A stretch of DNA of 64,000 nt, taken from contig OW285187.1 of the NCBI GenBank assembly GCA_935421135.1, positions 20,832,429-20,896,428 on the forward strand, in the 5' to 3' direction. The position numbers and the translations under genes were made by a program. Origin of the DNA: Bugulina stolonifera. Taxonomy: Eukaryota; Bryozoa; Gymnolaemata; Cheilostomatida; Bugulidae. The notes under the pieces were generated by a model. It was not told the DNA's origin. It did no database searches and saw nothing but the letters and a program-made list of their open reading frames with translations. Position 1 is the first letter of the stretch, and every line of letters starts with the position of its first letter. This document shows, in pieces, positions 19,031 through 32,900 of the stretch.

Positions 19031-22000
19031 TTAGTAGTATAGTATTACCTGATACACTGCTGGTCTGATCTGCTGTAGTCTGCCACATAGACTGAACATA
19101 GAACCCGAGTTGATAAGACCTTTCAGAGGTGTGGAACTGTTGTAATATAATGGAGCCTCTATGTCAAGTAACATATCCAGTGTCTCTCTTTCTGTATTGC
19201 TTAGCATGTCCTCTGTTATCTGCAAAATACTTTCAGTGTTAGCAATGTTCCAACTCCTAAGTCTACCAAAGACAGCTAAAGTACAGGCTTATGGGATTAC
19301 AATAAGAAGTTGTTATCTCCCAGCTTGTGTACAAGTATACCAGCATAGATACAAGGGAAAAGATTGCTGATTTATTGTTGTCAATAACATTAATTTTGTT
19401 GTTAAGGACTAGTCACACGGGCACGAAAGTGCCAACGAAATGTGAAACGACAACTCCAACTTATTCCCACCGAAACGACAGGCTGGTCACACGGCTGACA
19501 ATGAGAAATTTCTTCGGTGACTTAGGCAACAACAAGGTTATAAGAAAAAAACTGGGGAAGTCTATAGAATATTTTTCAAGTTGTGGGTCATAGCATTGTC
19601 CTACTACAGCCACAACATGACTTGATGTTACTCATCCCTATGTTCCTTATTATGCTTGTCATCACATGTGTAACCCAGGAATAGTCATTTGGATCCAACA
19701 TATATGTAGTATGTGAGTAGGACACACCTTGCAATACAGCAGATTCTCGTCTTGATCAAATGAACTCCATTCTACATCCCCAAATGAGGAGTCGTCTACT
19801 AGTGGCTGGTATTCCACAGATCTGCTGAGAAACGGGCCACTCATACTTTTAACTTTTTGGTGTCTTGTCGTCCTCCGCTAGTAAAATATAATACTATAGC
19901 ATGCACATAGTGTCACACAGTACACATGCTACAAAATCTCTCCTATCACAATATCACAACATTGCACTGTATCAGTTAATACACGATTGGTGGCATATCA
20001 CACAAAAGCGCTTGATTTATTACTCGAGTGTTCAAGAGATGTACAGTATAACAAAGAGGGAAGAGAAGACACCTTTGCATGAAAACTTTCATCTTCGTCA
20101 TATTGTCAGTGTTATAGGGCCTAAATATGTCTTTATCATATATGTAATTATTCAACTTACCTTGCTAAGTGCTTTTTGCTGTATACTTTTGGATTGCTTG
20201 GATGGGTTTGTCTTCTGTACGTCTACTTCACTGCTGGCTACAGGGAGTCTACCCACATCTACCCTGTCCATGGAGTGGTCCTTGCATAGGGAAAGGTGAC
20301 TGGAGGTGGTGCTAGTTACCTCAAGTACAGCTGGTGATGTTTTATTTGAGGCTACTGGTGTAGATATTCCAGTCTGTTTACTCATCACACACTCATCATC
20401 TGACCTTCCTTTTGGTGCAGTTTGAATTCCATGATTGTTATTTGCTGATCTATTTACTGACATATACATGTAGAGTTATAATTGCAACTGTTTTCAGAGA
20501 AAAACCAGAAATCTAATGGTACTAATAATGTTATATTCATATCATTATTCCCATATGCACTATTTCAGTTCTTGACGTATAGATCTTTAATAATGTGAGC
20601 CCCTTGAGCTTGTAGTAAAGTCTAAAACACACTGGTGCGCATATCATATGAATCCCTGGCTGTGATATTGTCGTTATACAGTCAACTCTTCATGATGATA
20701 CTGTACAGTGTGCATACATGTAGATAATATAGTATATCACATTATCACTTTAATAACAGGCGAAATGATTCGACCTTATTGGATGCATAAAAAATATTGT
20801 GGGCAGATAGGCAACTGGAGAGTATGCACCCTCATATTGATTACATTACAAAGTTGTCCTCTCATGCCTCCAAATAGTCTCTTCCCATTATGATCTGCAG
20901 CATAGGAGCAGCATGGGCTTATTACTCCTACCAGTAAACTAAAGTAAGGATGAAGAATAAATCACCATTAGAAACGTATATGTTGGAGTTGCCCTCCTTC
21001 TCCAATCCTTCCTTGTTCAATAGACAAGTTAGTTGAAGTTGCTGATTATTGGTGTACTAAGTAAAACTGCTTTCTGTCATAACTGTAAGTGTATATACAA
21101 TGTATGCTTCATAATTAGGTTTGTTGCAAAAGTTTAACACTTACTACTAATTTTCTTGAGTCTCTTTCTTGCCTGAGGACCAAGCCCAGCGTTTGATGTT
21201 AGCACTAGTTTAGAACCTTCATGGTGAAGGTAGGATTTGTGGGAAGTACATTTCAGTACAGCGTAGTGTATGGGTAGGACTAAGAGGTAGAAGATAAACA
21301 CAGAGTTGAGTATAAATAGTTTTAGTGTGGCAGAGAAACCAGGTGGTTGACGTGTCTGTGTATCACCAGCAGCATGATTCCCCTCATTCTATAAATATAA
21401 TAAAATCTGACTTGATGATGATGCAGATAATTTTTGATCTACATAGAACCGTACTATATCTAAGAATTTCCAGAATTTTGACACAGACAAAATTAAACGT
21501 GGCTAGTGCATCTCGCACGTGTAAGAAACTATATTGCTTTCAAATTTCATATTTGTATATTAGATGGCAATCAGTAGGTAGATTATAGTATATAATTATA
21601 TTTCTCGCCTTTGAGATACCTGCATGATATTTGACAATTATAGATATGACAATGTAAATTAAAGAAAAATGCTGTACTGTGCAGGAAAATTCTGGTTATT
21701 GCATTCAATCCACATAGATACAATATGTACTTGTAAATGTATAAATAAATCTACATGAAATATTACAGTGATAATTATATGTTTATAACTACATGTACCT
21801 GTATAACACTGAAATTAATTATATACCAACAGTACCATAGTTTACAAGTTTACCCAATAGAAGTTGCGACTTTTTGTGCTGTGATTAGCAAAGAGGCAGA
21901 AGCCACATTGGTTGACTTTTGTACATTTGGCAGACAATCCACAAGCAGCTTTCAGCCATCCAATCATAAGCATTCCTGAGATGAGAAGAGTCACTCCAGA

Positions 22001-25000
22001 TAGTATTGATAAACCATTGTGCTAGGAGATGGAAGTAAAAAAACATAAGAAACCTTTAGGTTTATACATGTACATAATCTTATATTCAAAGATAAGAATA
22101 TAATAATTACTATGTTAATATAATGTTATAGCTTCAGATTAGTCAAGTTGGCATTTATTAATAAGTACCACAGGCATACCTGATTGGTTAATTTAACGCC
22201 AGCACCGTCAGTAATGCGACTGTTCCCCCTGAATCCTGCGTTTGTAGCTTCTTGTATCTCCATGAGTTTACATCTTCTGTGGGAATTTAGTTTCCTTATC
22301 CAGATACATTCACATGGTCCTATACAGTGTCCTGGGTGCGCTAAGTCTAGACTAAACCTGCATTATATTTAATTTATGGGTTAAGTAAAAATGTTTATTT
22401 GCAGCAAAAAGTAGCATTACCTACTTGCCTGCACGGTGGTACAGAATAAAAGTGAAACTGGTATATGACACATGTACCAAGTATGATATGTGGTTTGATA
22501 CAAGGTAACCCCAGATGGCATAACATTTGATGCAGGTATAATATGGGATATTTACCTGCGAGCAGCTATGATCATAGTCCGGTGATTACGCACAGTAACT
22601 TCACATGTGATGACCTCGTCTATATCATAGTGAGATCTGTGATATAATGTGAAGGAGTACTCATGGTTCTGGTAAGGATGTAGTGTTTGTGTCTGGGGCT
22701 CTCCTAGGTTCATATTGGGTTCATTACATCGTGATATCTCAACTGTCAACGCTTCAGTTGAGTTAATAGGATGAAATACAATAACCTGTAAAAATACAAT
22801 TAGTTATTAGCTAGCCCTGTGATTGAATCTATACACAGGTGGAATGAATTTACCGTAAGTTTTGGACTTTCCCATGACTGGCACGGCTATCTGTTGGCCC
22901 TCTAAAAGAATGGTGCTGTAGCGTACTTCCTACTTACATGAACTCTGAAGAACTGAGACTTGGTAGAGTAACTCCAAATGTCTGATATCTGGGCAGGAGG
23001 TGGATTGTACAAAAATATAACATCTAAAACACAGTATACCATTTACTTTGGTGTACGTAGTAATTTCGCTGCTTTTGAACCTTGAGAAAAAACGAAAAAC
23101 TGAATAATGCCGAAATACTGTACTACATGTACGTATTATACATATTACTGTATGGTGCATATTTTGTATTCAATAATGGTGTAAGGGATTAATAACCTGT
23201 ACATTATTGTAATGAACAGTAAAACAGTAAATATATATCTAAAATGTTGTCATCCTGTTTGCAAATCTATGTGAAAGGTCTGCTGCCCTGCCTATGTACA
23301 TGTAATTCATATTACCAGCGTGTATAGTTATATATAATCAGAACCAAATCCAGGTCAAATGTTTATAGTATCTACATTACCAGCTACATGTACAAGTATA
23401 GTACAACCATTACCTACCTTTCACTTGAAAGTAGATCTGCAGACTGCTTGCTGCCACACCTTGGCGAGTTACCTTCCTGTGTGTATTATTACCCTTTAAA
23501 CTAGCTTCTGGGAAATTTAATGAAAGTTGAGAACTTGGTTTTAAATCAAAAATTTGGTTTTCCAAGCAGCTAACTTTTGCTTTACAACGATCTCTTTCTT
23601 TTACAATCTTTCGGAGTGACACGCCAATCTTGGCACACGTCTGTCCGGAGAAGTCAACATGACTCTTATCAATGAGAAGAGATCTCTGTTCTATAGCTGG
23701 CTCAACCAACCTTTCTATCTCATTAGTCTCTAGGGGTGATCAACAATATTTGCTGAATAATACACATACTGTACATGTATGTTAGTATAATATATTGCTC
23801 TACAAACTCTATACACTGCACATCTTACTCTCGAGTCTTGACTGCAGATCAAGTAGTAAATGGCTAAATGCCTCTCTACATGTACCTCTGCAGTTGCATG
23901 TGCTATATCTATCCACATGCAGCTTACTTACTTTCAGGTACAAGTAATCGGATGTCATGTGACAAGGAGACGGAGCTGTCTTCTGGGTATATTATGTTTT
24001 TAACAGATATATTGCTGATCTCTTGCTCTCTTTGCTTTCCACTAAATGAGAAATGCTTTGTCAGCGTAGACACCCCGTTACTTTTCCATCCAATGTCAAC
24101 TATAAATTCATAGACTGTCATAATTTACATTGTATATACTGGATTCATTCAAAAAGCAAAATGAGCTGGAATTATTTTGTGTGTTACTATTATAGTAATG
24201 ACCAAATAAGGCTACATAAAATTGTGATTAATAAAATATTGTAAAATTCAATCTTTTTTCTTCTTACTTTTTTCTTACCAAATTTCACAGTCACTCGCAT
24301 AATTTTTCTAACAAAAATGGAAAACATGCAGCATCTTCCTCTAAATTGATTGAGAAAAGAAGCACATACCCTTGTAGGGCTTAAATATATTACAGATTTT
24401 ATCCCTTTGATGCAATACACACATACATGTAATATTCTTTACCTGACAAGTTTTGATCAACATAAACTTTTCCCAGAGCATAGATATCAAACCATGTGCT
24501 TCCTTCACTTACGCACTTCAGTTCCTCCTCGTCTGACTTTTCTTTAGATTGTTCATTTGAAGGTCTGGGGCAGCAAAAGCACGTTGAGTTATTCATAACA
24601 TGAGTATTGTTACACAATGAGTTTGTAGACACTATCTTAGGTCCAGTATTGACTTGTCCGAGTCTGTTCAGTGTGTATGTTATCTCTCCCATTGAAGGAG
24701 TGATGGAAATGATGGCTGGAGGATACAAGTTGACAATTGAACCATCCTCTGTTATGTGGTCAATAGATATGGTGTGGTTCTCTATCTAAAGCAGCAGGTT
24801 ACATGAAATTGACTCTGTAATATTAAGGAACCATTTCACTGTTTATGAATAATTTGGAGAATAGAAAAATATGTCTATCTATATTTGATAGTGTAAAATG
24901 ATGGCTATATGGTTGTATAGTTTGATAGACATAAAATTTGAGTACTACACATAGAATTAATTATGGTGGTTGCACCTGTACAGTCCAATAAATAATGGAT

Positions 25001-25976
25001 AGTCAATTGAAGTTAGCAGTTAGTACTAGTAGCTGCTGTTACCAACAGAATTATAGTACAATATTTAGTATAATAATAACATTATACTTTATAGGATACA
25101 TATTATCATTTTTCTAAATTCAAGTGAAACAATATTATAACTCTAATCATTAATCACCAAAAATTGATTTTATGTGTTAAATGAAGAGTATATCAACAAT
25201 GTTATAATTATGTATTATGTATATGTAGAAAATAAAAGTAAAAATTGTAGTGTGCTAAATTAAATAGGGATTCATAATTCATATTATATAGATAGTGACT
25301 AGCAACAGCATAACATAAGCAAGAAGGCGGTGTAATTGTTCAAACACCCTAAAAAATTGCATTACAGGCTAAGGTAGGCTTACTGGTAGGTAATATCATA
25401 TGCATGTGACATGGCATGGGCACTCATAAGCTATTGGTTATAATTAGAAGTTGTCCTCTCTCTCAATTTCCTCTCATTCAAAAACATTTTCTCATTCTAA
25501 AATGAGGTAGCAGAAGTTGAGAGAAGGCGACTTTTAATTATGATCAATAGCTTATTAGTGCCCATGCTACATTGTACATGTAGGTCAAAAAGTTATCTTT
25601 TTGTTATTAGACTATTACTTGTGTAGACACAACATTAACATAGACACAGAAAATTTTATAAAGTTTTCATTGTTTGCTATTCTTCTGTTTGAGGTGAATA
25701 GTAAACGTGATAATGTATATTGTACAATGTTAAAAGGCATGTATAAAATTAGTTATCTTACAATAGAATCTACTATTGCAACAGACTCACCTTAGCCCAG
25801 TTAAACATGTTTACAATGACGACTAACTCAATCTGACATGGGCTGAGTTTGTACTGGCAGTGTATAAGAAGACGGGAGAGTACTGTTATATTCTGTGCAA
25901 GTGAGAGGAAAATCACTGACAACAAAACAAGTAGTAACTCCATTGCCTTCTGTTGGAGAAACAGAAAGGAAGCCAT
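19031..25976 (-). CDS. HAP2: HAP2/GCS1 gamete-fusion protein (class II-type fusogen)
   Basis: About 12 exons. Exon 1 (25794-25976) gives a signal peptide (MELLLVLLSVIFLSLA) and CQIELVVIVNMFNWAK. Exon 2 (about 24445-24786) holds PPAIISITPSMGEITYTLNR, a FCC motif and WFDIYALGKVYV, like the family's FCC...WY..Y block. Exon 4 (about 23420-23730) carries DKSHVDFSGQTCAKIGVSL followed by CLENQIFDL, close to the family's conserved DG..C.KIGV...CL..Q..D segment and the main reason for the call. Later exons are Cys-rich ectodomain. Two hydrophobic stretches follow (LSGVTLLISGMLMIGWL, about 22000; LKLFILNSVFIFYLLVLPI, about 21290), the second the likelier membrane anchor. A hydrophilic tail runs to about 19031. 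In other eukaryotes HAP2 merges gamete membranes. The region between the central Cys residues looks short compared with algal HAP2. The last exon end is uncertain because GTAATAC at about 19048 could be a donor. Confidence 0.78.
25414..25567. mobile_element. Palindromic MITE, family 1, copy in HAP2 intron 1
   Basis: Terminal inverted repeats of about 45 bases: the left end starts GCATGGGCACTCATAAGC and the right end is its near-exact complement. Inner arms include AGAAGTTGTCCTCTCTC. No coding capacity. The element has the size and symmetry of a non-autonomous DNA transposon. The target-site duplication is not clear by eye. Confidence 0.82.
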
Positions 25977-26945
25977 CTTGGAACTTTAATTCATGAAATA
26001 ATACTATCATTATGATCAACAATGATGGTAAATTACAATAACACTATGTCTGACATCACATTTTACTGAATGATAAATGTGATGAAACATGTAACGTAAA
26101 ATAATCACAATGCATAATATTGTTGTAAAAACAATGATATTAAATTTATGATAAAAGGTCAGGTACAAAATCAAATTAATGTACACAATCATGTACATGT
26201 ATATGTCTAAGCTTCAAAGTTGCAAACCAATATCGGGATAAGAGTTAATTCTAAAGCAATGCACTCTACTGTATTTTATGACAGATGAGCATATTTGGTC
26301 TCACCATCTACTTCTATGGTTCTAGGATCTTATGACTAATTTGGAGTTATCCATCATGTGGTTTGTCAGATAATGTGGCAATAAAGACAGCTTTTTGTAA
26401 CTTCTATTGGTACAAGTATATACAATATACACCTGGTTATCAAATTGTTACCTGCATATGTTTATTTATTCCCAGCAGAAAATAATAATGATAGTTTTAT
26501 CACTTTTAAAAGTATATGTAAATATATCATAAGAAATAATACATATTATAGTGTAGCAAACTAGTGTGTGTAATAATGAATGATAAAATAAAGAAGGTGT
26601 ATACTTGATGTGTTATTGGTATTGAAAATTCTATATAGATTCATAAGAGTACTGGTGATAAAATATTTATACCGAACATATGCTGTATTTCATAATATAA
26701 TAGCTTCTCCTGCATATATGCAATATACTATAATAAAAAATAGTTGTGCACCGTTAGGGAAAAATATAACTAAATTCAAATGGCACTATGAAATCTAACA
26801 ATCTTTTGTGGATGGTTTAAGTAAAATAAAGTATGCTGTTGTGCATCTACATGTATATAATGTTTATACACTTTTATTAAAAATACTACATGTACAACTG
26901 GTAAGGAATAGCCAGAGAAGTGCTAAGAGGTGAGAGAGGGGCATA
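25977..26945. other. Intergenic region between the I-BAR gene 3' end and HAP2 5' end
   Basis: About 970 bases, AT-rich, with no coding exon. A minus-strand AATAAA (26873-26878) lies about 70 bases past the I-BAR stop codon. The rest should contain the HAP2 promoter, but I see no specific element. Confidence 0.6.
26873..26878 (-). terminator. Poly(A) signal of the I-BAR/SH3 gene
   Basis: AATAAA on the minus strand about 70 bases after the stop at 26946. This is the nearest canonical signal and a plausible 3' end. Confidence 0.5.
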
Positions 26946-29900
26946 TTAAGGTGGGAGTGGAGGTGGGGGTGGAACACCACTACCTATTGGAGGTGGAGGT
27001 GGTACACCACTACACATTGGAGGAGGAGGAGGTGGGATATGTAGATGGGGTGCTGGGATACTAGATATAGGAGGTGGTGGTGGTACAGTCATACTGGCTA
27101 TCGTAGAACCAGGGGAACTCTGTCCGTCAGATGACTGGGAGTAAGATGGTGATCCCATGCCAGCTGTGAATGTCATGGTCTGACTCTGGTTTGGAGGAGG
27201 AGGTGGAGGAGGAGACATTGGTACTATACAAGAGTTTGCTCTCCGGAAGCCCATTGGCATCGTGGATGATTGTGATCTTATAGCTGCTGACTCCCCTGTA
27301 TCTCCTGCATGGAGATCTGAGGGTGGTGGTGGGAGTGGTGGCTCATCCTGTAATATAAAGTATAACGCTAATATGAGTTTACACGTAACTACTGTAATCT
27401 TGTGAATCTACAGAAATAACCAGTGATACTACAACATGTCATGTAGAGCATATAAAAGGTTGCTTTGGTAGTCTGACTTCATATTCATACAATACGTTTA
27501 TACTGAGCCTATAGACATTTATGATTCAACATACGTAAGTTCAAGATCCGTGTATGAAAGGTAATTGCTGCTACCTGTTATTATTTTAACATACATTGTA
27601 GATTACAGGTATGTAATAGATGATTATTGTGCTGCATGTGATGCGCCTATACCTTCTAAATACAGTCAGGTTCCGATAAACTGTGCTGTGTATGACTTAC
27701 ATGTACACCTGGTTTTGTTTTGTTATATACCATAATATGGTTTATGGCAGCTAGCGCCTAACAGATAACAAAAACTTGTATAGGAAATCATAGAATGAAA
27801 GCATTTCAACAAATTACAAACTTTAGCACTAGTTTTAGTTACCAGTTGTCTTTAGATGTGTTTGACTGGCCATCTCCCATGGCAGAGATAATTTGATTCA
27901 TAGAATGGGGCTAAAATTTACATCTTTATATTTGTACAGTGTGTTTTACATTGTATAACATACATGCATATGTAGAATATAATAGAAATATTATATTTGT
28001 TTATAATATCAATATAATTTATATAAAGGTTGATCACTATTACTGTCAGCTCTGGTATTGTATTACATGTACATGTATATACGACTGACAGGATTTCATT
28101 TTATATTTCTTGGTTTGCTGATACATGAAGAAAAGAACTGAATATTAAATTCATGTTATTACTCATGTGATGCATGTAGATGCAGAGCTGTTAAATTGGC
28201 ATCTACATGTAAATCATGGGCACTAATAAGCTATTGATAACAATTTGAAGTTGTCCTCTCTAAATTGAGAGAAGACAACTTCTAATTACGATCAATTAGC
28301 TTACTGGTGCCCATAATCTACATGGGTGAAAATACAAACTTCTCATTTGAAAGCATGTAGACTGTAGAGTAAACAAACATCTAATGGATAACTTGTGTAC
28401 ATGTACCTGTAGATTAGAAGATGGGATGGTATTATTGTATAGTGGATTATTACTAGGACCAGTGGAACTGCTAGCTAGACACATGGAGTTGTCTGCCAGT
28501 TGTTGGTGATTTCTTTGTAACTGTTGTTCATTATACTGTAAGATGGCATTGTAAGCTGTTCGCTGTTGTAAGTATTGCTCATATTGCTGTTGGTGTTCAG
28601 ATATTGCTGAAGTTTCTGGTAAACTATAACCTGTAGGCTGGTGTATGTCTGTACCTGTGCCCTGTTCCAGATATTGGCTAGCGATCCATTGCTGTGCCCT
28701 TATAAGTTGGTCTGTCTACTTAAAGTTATTTAAATATTGATGCACTGTGTGAAATATTTACATTATAAGTTAGGACTAAACTTGATTAGAAGTTAGTGAG
28801 CAGTGGATAGTTAGGTACTATCATCTCAAGAAGGTGTAGAGTAGAGAGAAAATTAAGAATTTTTTATCTGACTTGTAAATGTTGCCACTCCTGGACAATC
28901 CTGACCAAGGAGTGAGAGACCTAATGGGCAGGTCACAGAGTTACAGAGAAGTTGAACAACCTACATGGAAATAATATCATTCAAAATGATAGGAGAGTTT
29001 TAAGCATATCACCCACAACACGTATGGTTATTACTATTACATCAAATAATTATAAATGTTGGAATGATATAAACTCAATAAGGTGTTGTTTTAGGACTAC
29101 TGCGTGTACATGTATGTCACATATTATATATTACAGCTATTTTACCATGTGTAACAAAGTCATGCATAATATCCTGTGATTGACATATGCATGTAAATTT
29201 AAGGCATTCACTCGACTTCGCACTTTATAATTCAACAGTGCGTTCTACAAAGTATATCCTGTACCTGAGATAGATTAGATGGTGGTAGATGTTTTATCTC
29301 AACAGTTGGCCTTGCCACATTTCTTTTATGTGGGAGAGTCATCGTAGATCTTTCTTCAATCCCTGAGTTTGTGAATTTGAAGTTGAGTCGGTGCTTTGGA
29401 GCGTCTCCTGTTAGGTCAGCCACACTTCTACTGAGTTTGGACATGCTGCTATAAACACACACGTAATACCAAATATTAAATAGGCCTACCGCCTACTAAT
29501 ATGCAGTAGATGTAGGTGAGTAGAACATACTTGTACTCGTAGATATTGCTTGACATCAAAATTCAGGTACCGGGCTTTACATACATGTACATTGTAAGTG
29601 TTAATATCTATACTGTTGTACATTTTATACTGTATGCTGTTTGCATTAAGAATCCACAAGTGAGTCTTCAATAAGCCTGCTCCGATATTTGTAGGCCTAG
29701 TTACACGTACATGGGCTAGGTGTATTGTTAGCCTGATTACATACATGGGCTAGGCTTCTTGCAGGTTGCTCATTTAGCTAACAAGAAAAGTTTATTTCAA
29801 GTAAAAAGCGGAAGTAGATATAATTGGAGTCCTGTTTTTTAGATCAACCAATCACAAAAGGGCTAAATGAACAAATGGTGAGCCATTTGGGCACAAAATA

Positions 29901-32900
29901 AAGTTTTGCTGGTCTGCAATTAAGCAGAGAACCTCTATTTAGTCACGTTTTAATCTGTGGCATTATGCAACGTACATACATGTACAATAGATATACGAGC
30001 CATGGATACCGTATATTGCCAACATAATAATCATAGTGCGCCAGAATACTACATGCATATATATTTGGCCTATATGTACTTTTATGTTATTCTATTGGTC
30101 AAAAGCTTTAACCTTGCTTAGGTTGAACATCTACCTGCTAGTCAATGATGCCGCAGGTGGACCCAAACTGTTGTTTCTTTGTACGCTCTCAGTGAAAGAT
30201 ATCGGGAACCATCCATATCTATTAAGTAAATACATTTGAATTATAGATAAAAATATAAACAAAAGTCACTGTTAGCAAGTACATCACATTGCCTATGTTC
30301 ATGTAGAAAGTGCAGTGTACAATCTGCTGACAGACCTGAGACATGGATGCATATTACTTACACACAATAACCCATTGGCCAACCTAGGCAGCAACCCATC
30401 AAGCCTACTCGTCTAAACAAATCAGCAAGTATGGTTTAGTTCAGTGTTGTGGTAGTCATAGTCCGTACTCGACACTAGACTCAACTTACTGACTAGTAGG
30501 CCAGAAGCCCAAGTTATCCATTGGTACGTCGTCATTGAATTTAAAGAGTAACCAATTTGTCAATTGCAAAATCATTAAAGGTGTTTCACACCATTCAGTC
30601 ATATTGTGCAATATACATGTACATAGACAAGTAAATATAACACAAATCTAACTCACTGCTTAGTCCTAGTATTCTGTCCATAGTGCCAGCCATCTCTCTT
30701 GTTACCATGTAATAGAAGGATGTCATCTTCTCTGAAGGTCAATTGATTGTCACCATCTCCTTCATGGTTGTATAGAGCAATAACTTTGGGTTTCTCCGAC
30801 GTTGCAACAGCTTCTGCAGGGAGTTCTGGCAATGGGTCTTTGGTAGAACGTGACAGACTACCTATGTGTGCAATAAATACATTGTATTTATTTAAAATGT
30901 ATTTTTAGCAAGGAATTTATCTTTGAGCAGTCAGAGACTTGTTTCAAATCCATGAAAATACCATTAGGCGATTAGGTGCCGTAGAGGCTCCGGGTTCAAA
31001 CCCCAGTCGGGGACTGGTATTTTCATAGATTTGATGCAAGTCTCTGACTGCTCAAAAATAAATTCCTTGCTACAAATACATTATATACATGTATATCGAA
31101 AATGGCCAAACCCCCTAACATTGTATTTATTATACCACATATACATGTACGCGTACATAATTATGCTATTTTAGTACGCTCAAGGTCAAATTACACTATT
31201 CTGCATTATAGAATTATCTGCCCATTGTATAATAATCTTGATATTATACAAATATAACATCCACCATAAAACATTATTGTCCCATACTAGTAGGCCAACC
31301 CGAAGACATCGAAAACATTTTTCGTTTTTACAGACTGCCTATCAATATCATTAGAATAGTAACACATTTAAATGGGCTTCTCTGATCAACATCATCGTCT
31401 GTGTATTGATTAGGTTTGTTTCCTATCATCTCGATGCACTAAATATAGGCGTACTCTTACCTGATCCAGAATTACTAGACAATGAGTCTGTATGAAATTC
31501 TGCGTTTCCGTTCTGTGCCGATCTGTTATTATTATCTGCTTCCTAAAAATATACAACTTTAGTGTAAAACCAATGTTAGTGGCAGGCATAGTTTATTAAT
31601 AGAACCAGTACTATCCCAGTGTACACTTGCAGAATATAGTAAAACTTAAATAAGTTGTAGTTTGCACTCTGCAGTAAATACAAGGATGGTAAAAGGAAAG
31701 ATAGTTCATTCAATGACAACGCCCTGTCCCACCAACTACGCCAAATTTGGCGGTTCCGACGTTTTGCAATTCACCTTCCCGCCGCCATCCATCTACTGGA
31801 TTTTTTAATAGTTGTTCGACTAGCATCACAGTTGAACGATTGCAATATTGAGTATATCCTGTAGTAAGATCTGGTTTTCTAAATAAAGCACTAATTAATA
31901 TAAATTAAAAGTGCAACAATGGCAAAAGTGATCGATAAAACACATTTAGAGCTAAAATATCATAAATAAAACCACTTTGGTTTTATTTACGATAAATTTA
32001 TGATGAATAAAGTATTTATACGGCGCCATGGCAAAGAAGCGTTTCTGATTGGTCCGCGGAACACCAATAGTAAGAGCAGATTTGTACGCAAGGTGAAGCA
32101 ACTCCTTACTTCATCTGGACCACGTTTGGAAGCGGAGACGGATCATTCTTGACCGGAGTGAACCATCTTTGGCAAATGAGTTATAATGATATGTAGTAAC
32201 TGTGACTTTGTAATAGCATCTTACATCTGAAATGGACTCAATGATTTTCAAGGCGTCCTTTGTTAAGTCTTTGGATTGAGTTAATGTTTCCCAGTCTACA
32301 AGCCTGTGCCCCATTAATTCTTGAGTCTAAAATACATGTTCATCAACATAGAGGAAGTTATAAAGAAACAGCAGTAATGCAGAGATGTGTTGAAGTTGCA
32401 GCTGACATATTATATAACACACCTTCCGGCATATAGAGATGGCCAGTGTGGTGCTACCATAGATATAGTGTTTATATTATATCTACGGGTGCTACCTTGA
32501 ATGCACAAATGTACAATAACATATGTGTGATTACCTTGCTGGAGTGAATAGCATGGTTCTTGGCGATAGTGACTAGCCTCTCAAAGGCGTACAAGTAACA
32601 CGTCTTTTCTTCAAACAAAGCCTGTGGAGAAGAAACATACTAATGTTAAATTCTAAATCCTTGTGTCAAGTATACAATCATCTTATTTTATAGAATTTTG
32701 ATAGAATAAAATTCAAACTAATCTCTAGTAGTTTGAGGTAATTAATATTCTGGTTCAGGAGCCTATGGTTATGCTAACAAAATTTCCCAGAAACAGCACA
32801 GATTAGTTACAACACATGCACTATTTTATAAAAAACCATTTGGAATAAAGTGAGTAGATATTAACACACTGTGAAGTGTGCAGTGAACTGAACAATTGAT

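Noticed and set aside
19031..25976. Integrated viral class II fusion protein
   Set aside because: The gene has about 12 introns, a signal peptide and HAP2-specific conserved blocks, so a eukaryotic gamete fusogen is the better reading.
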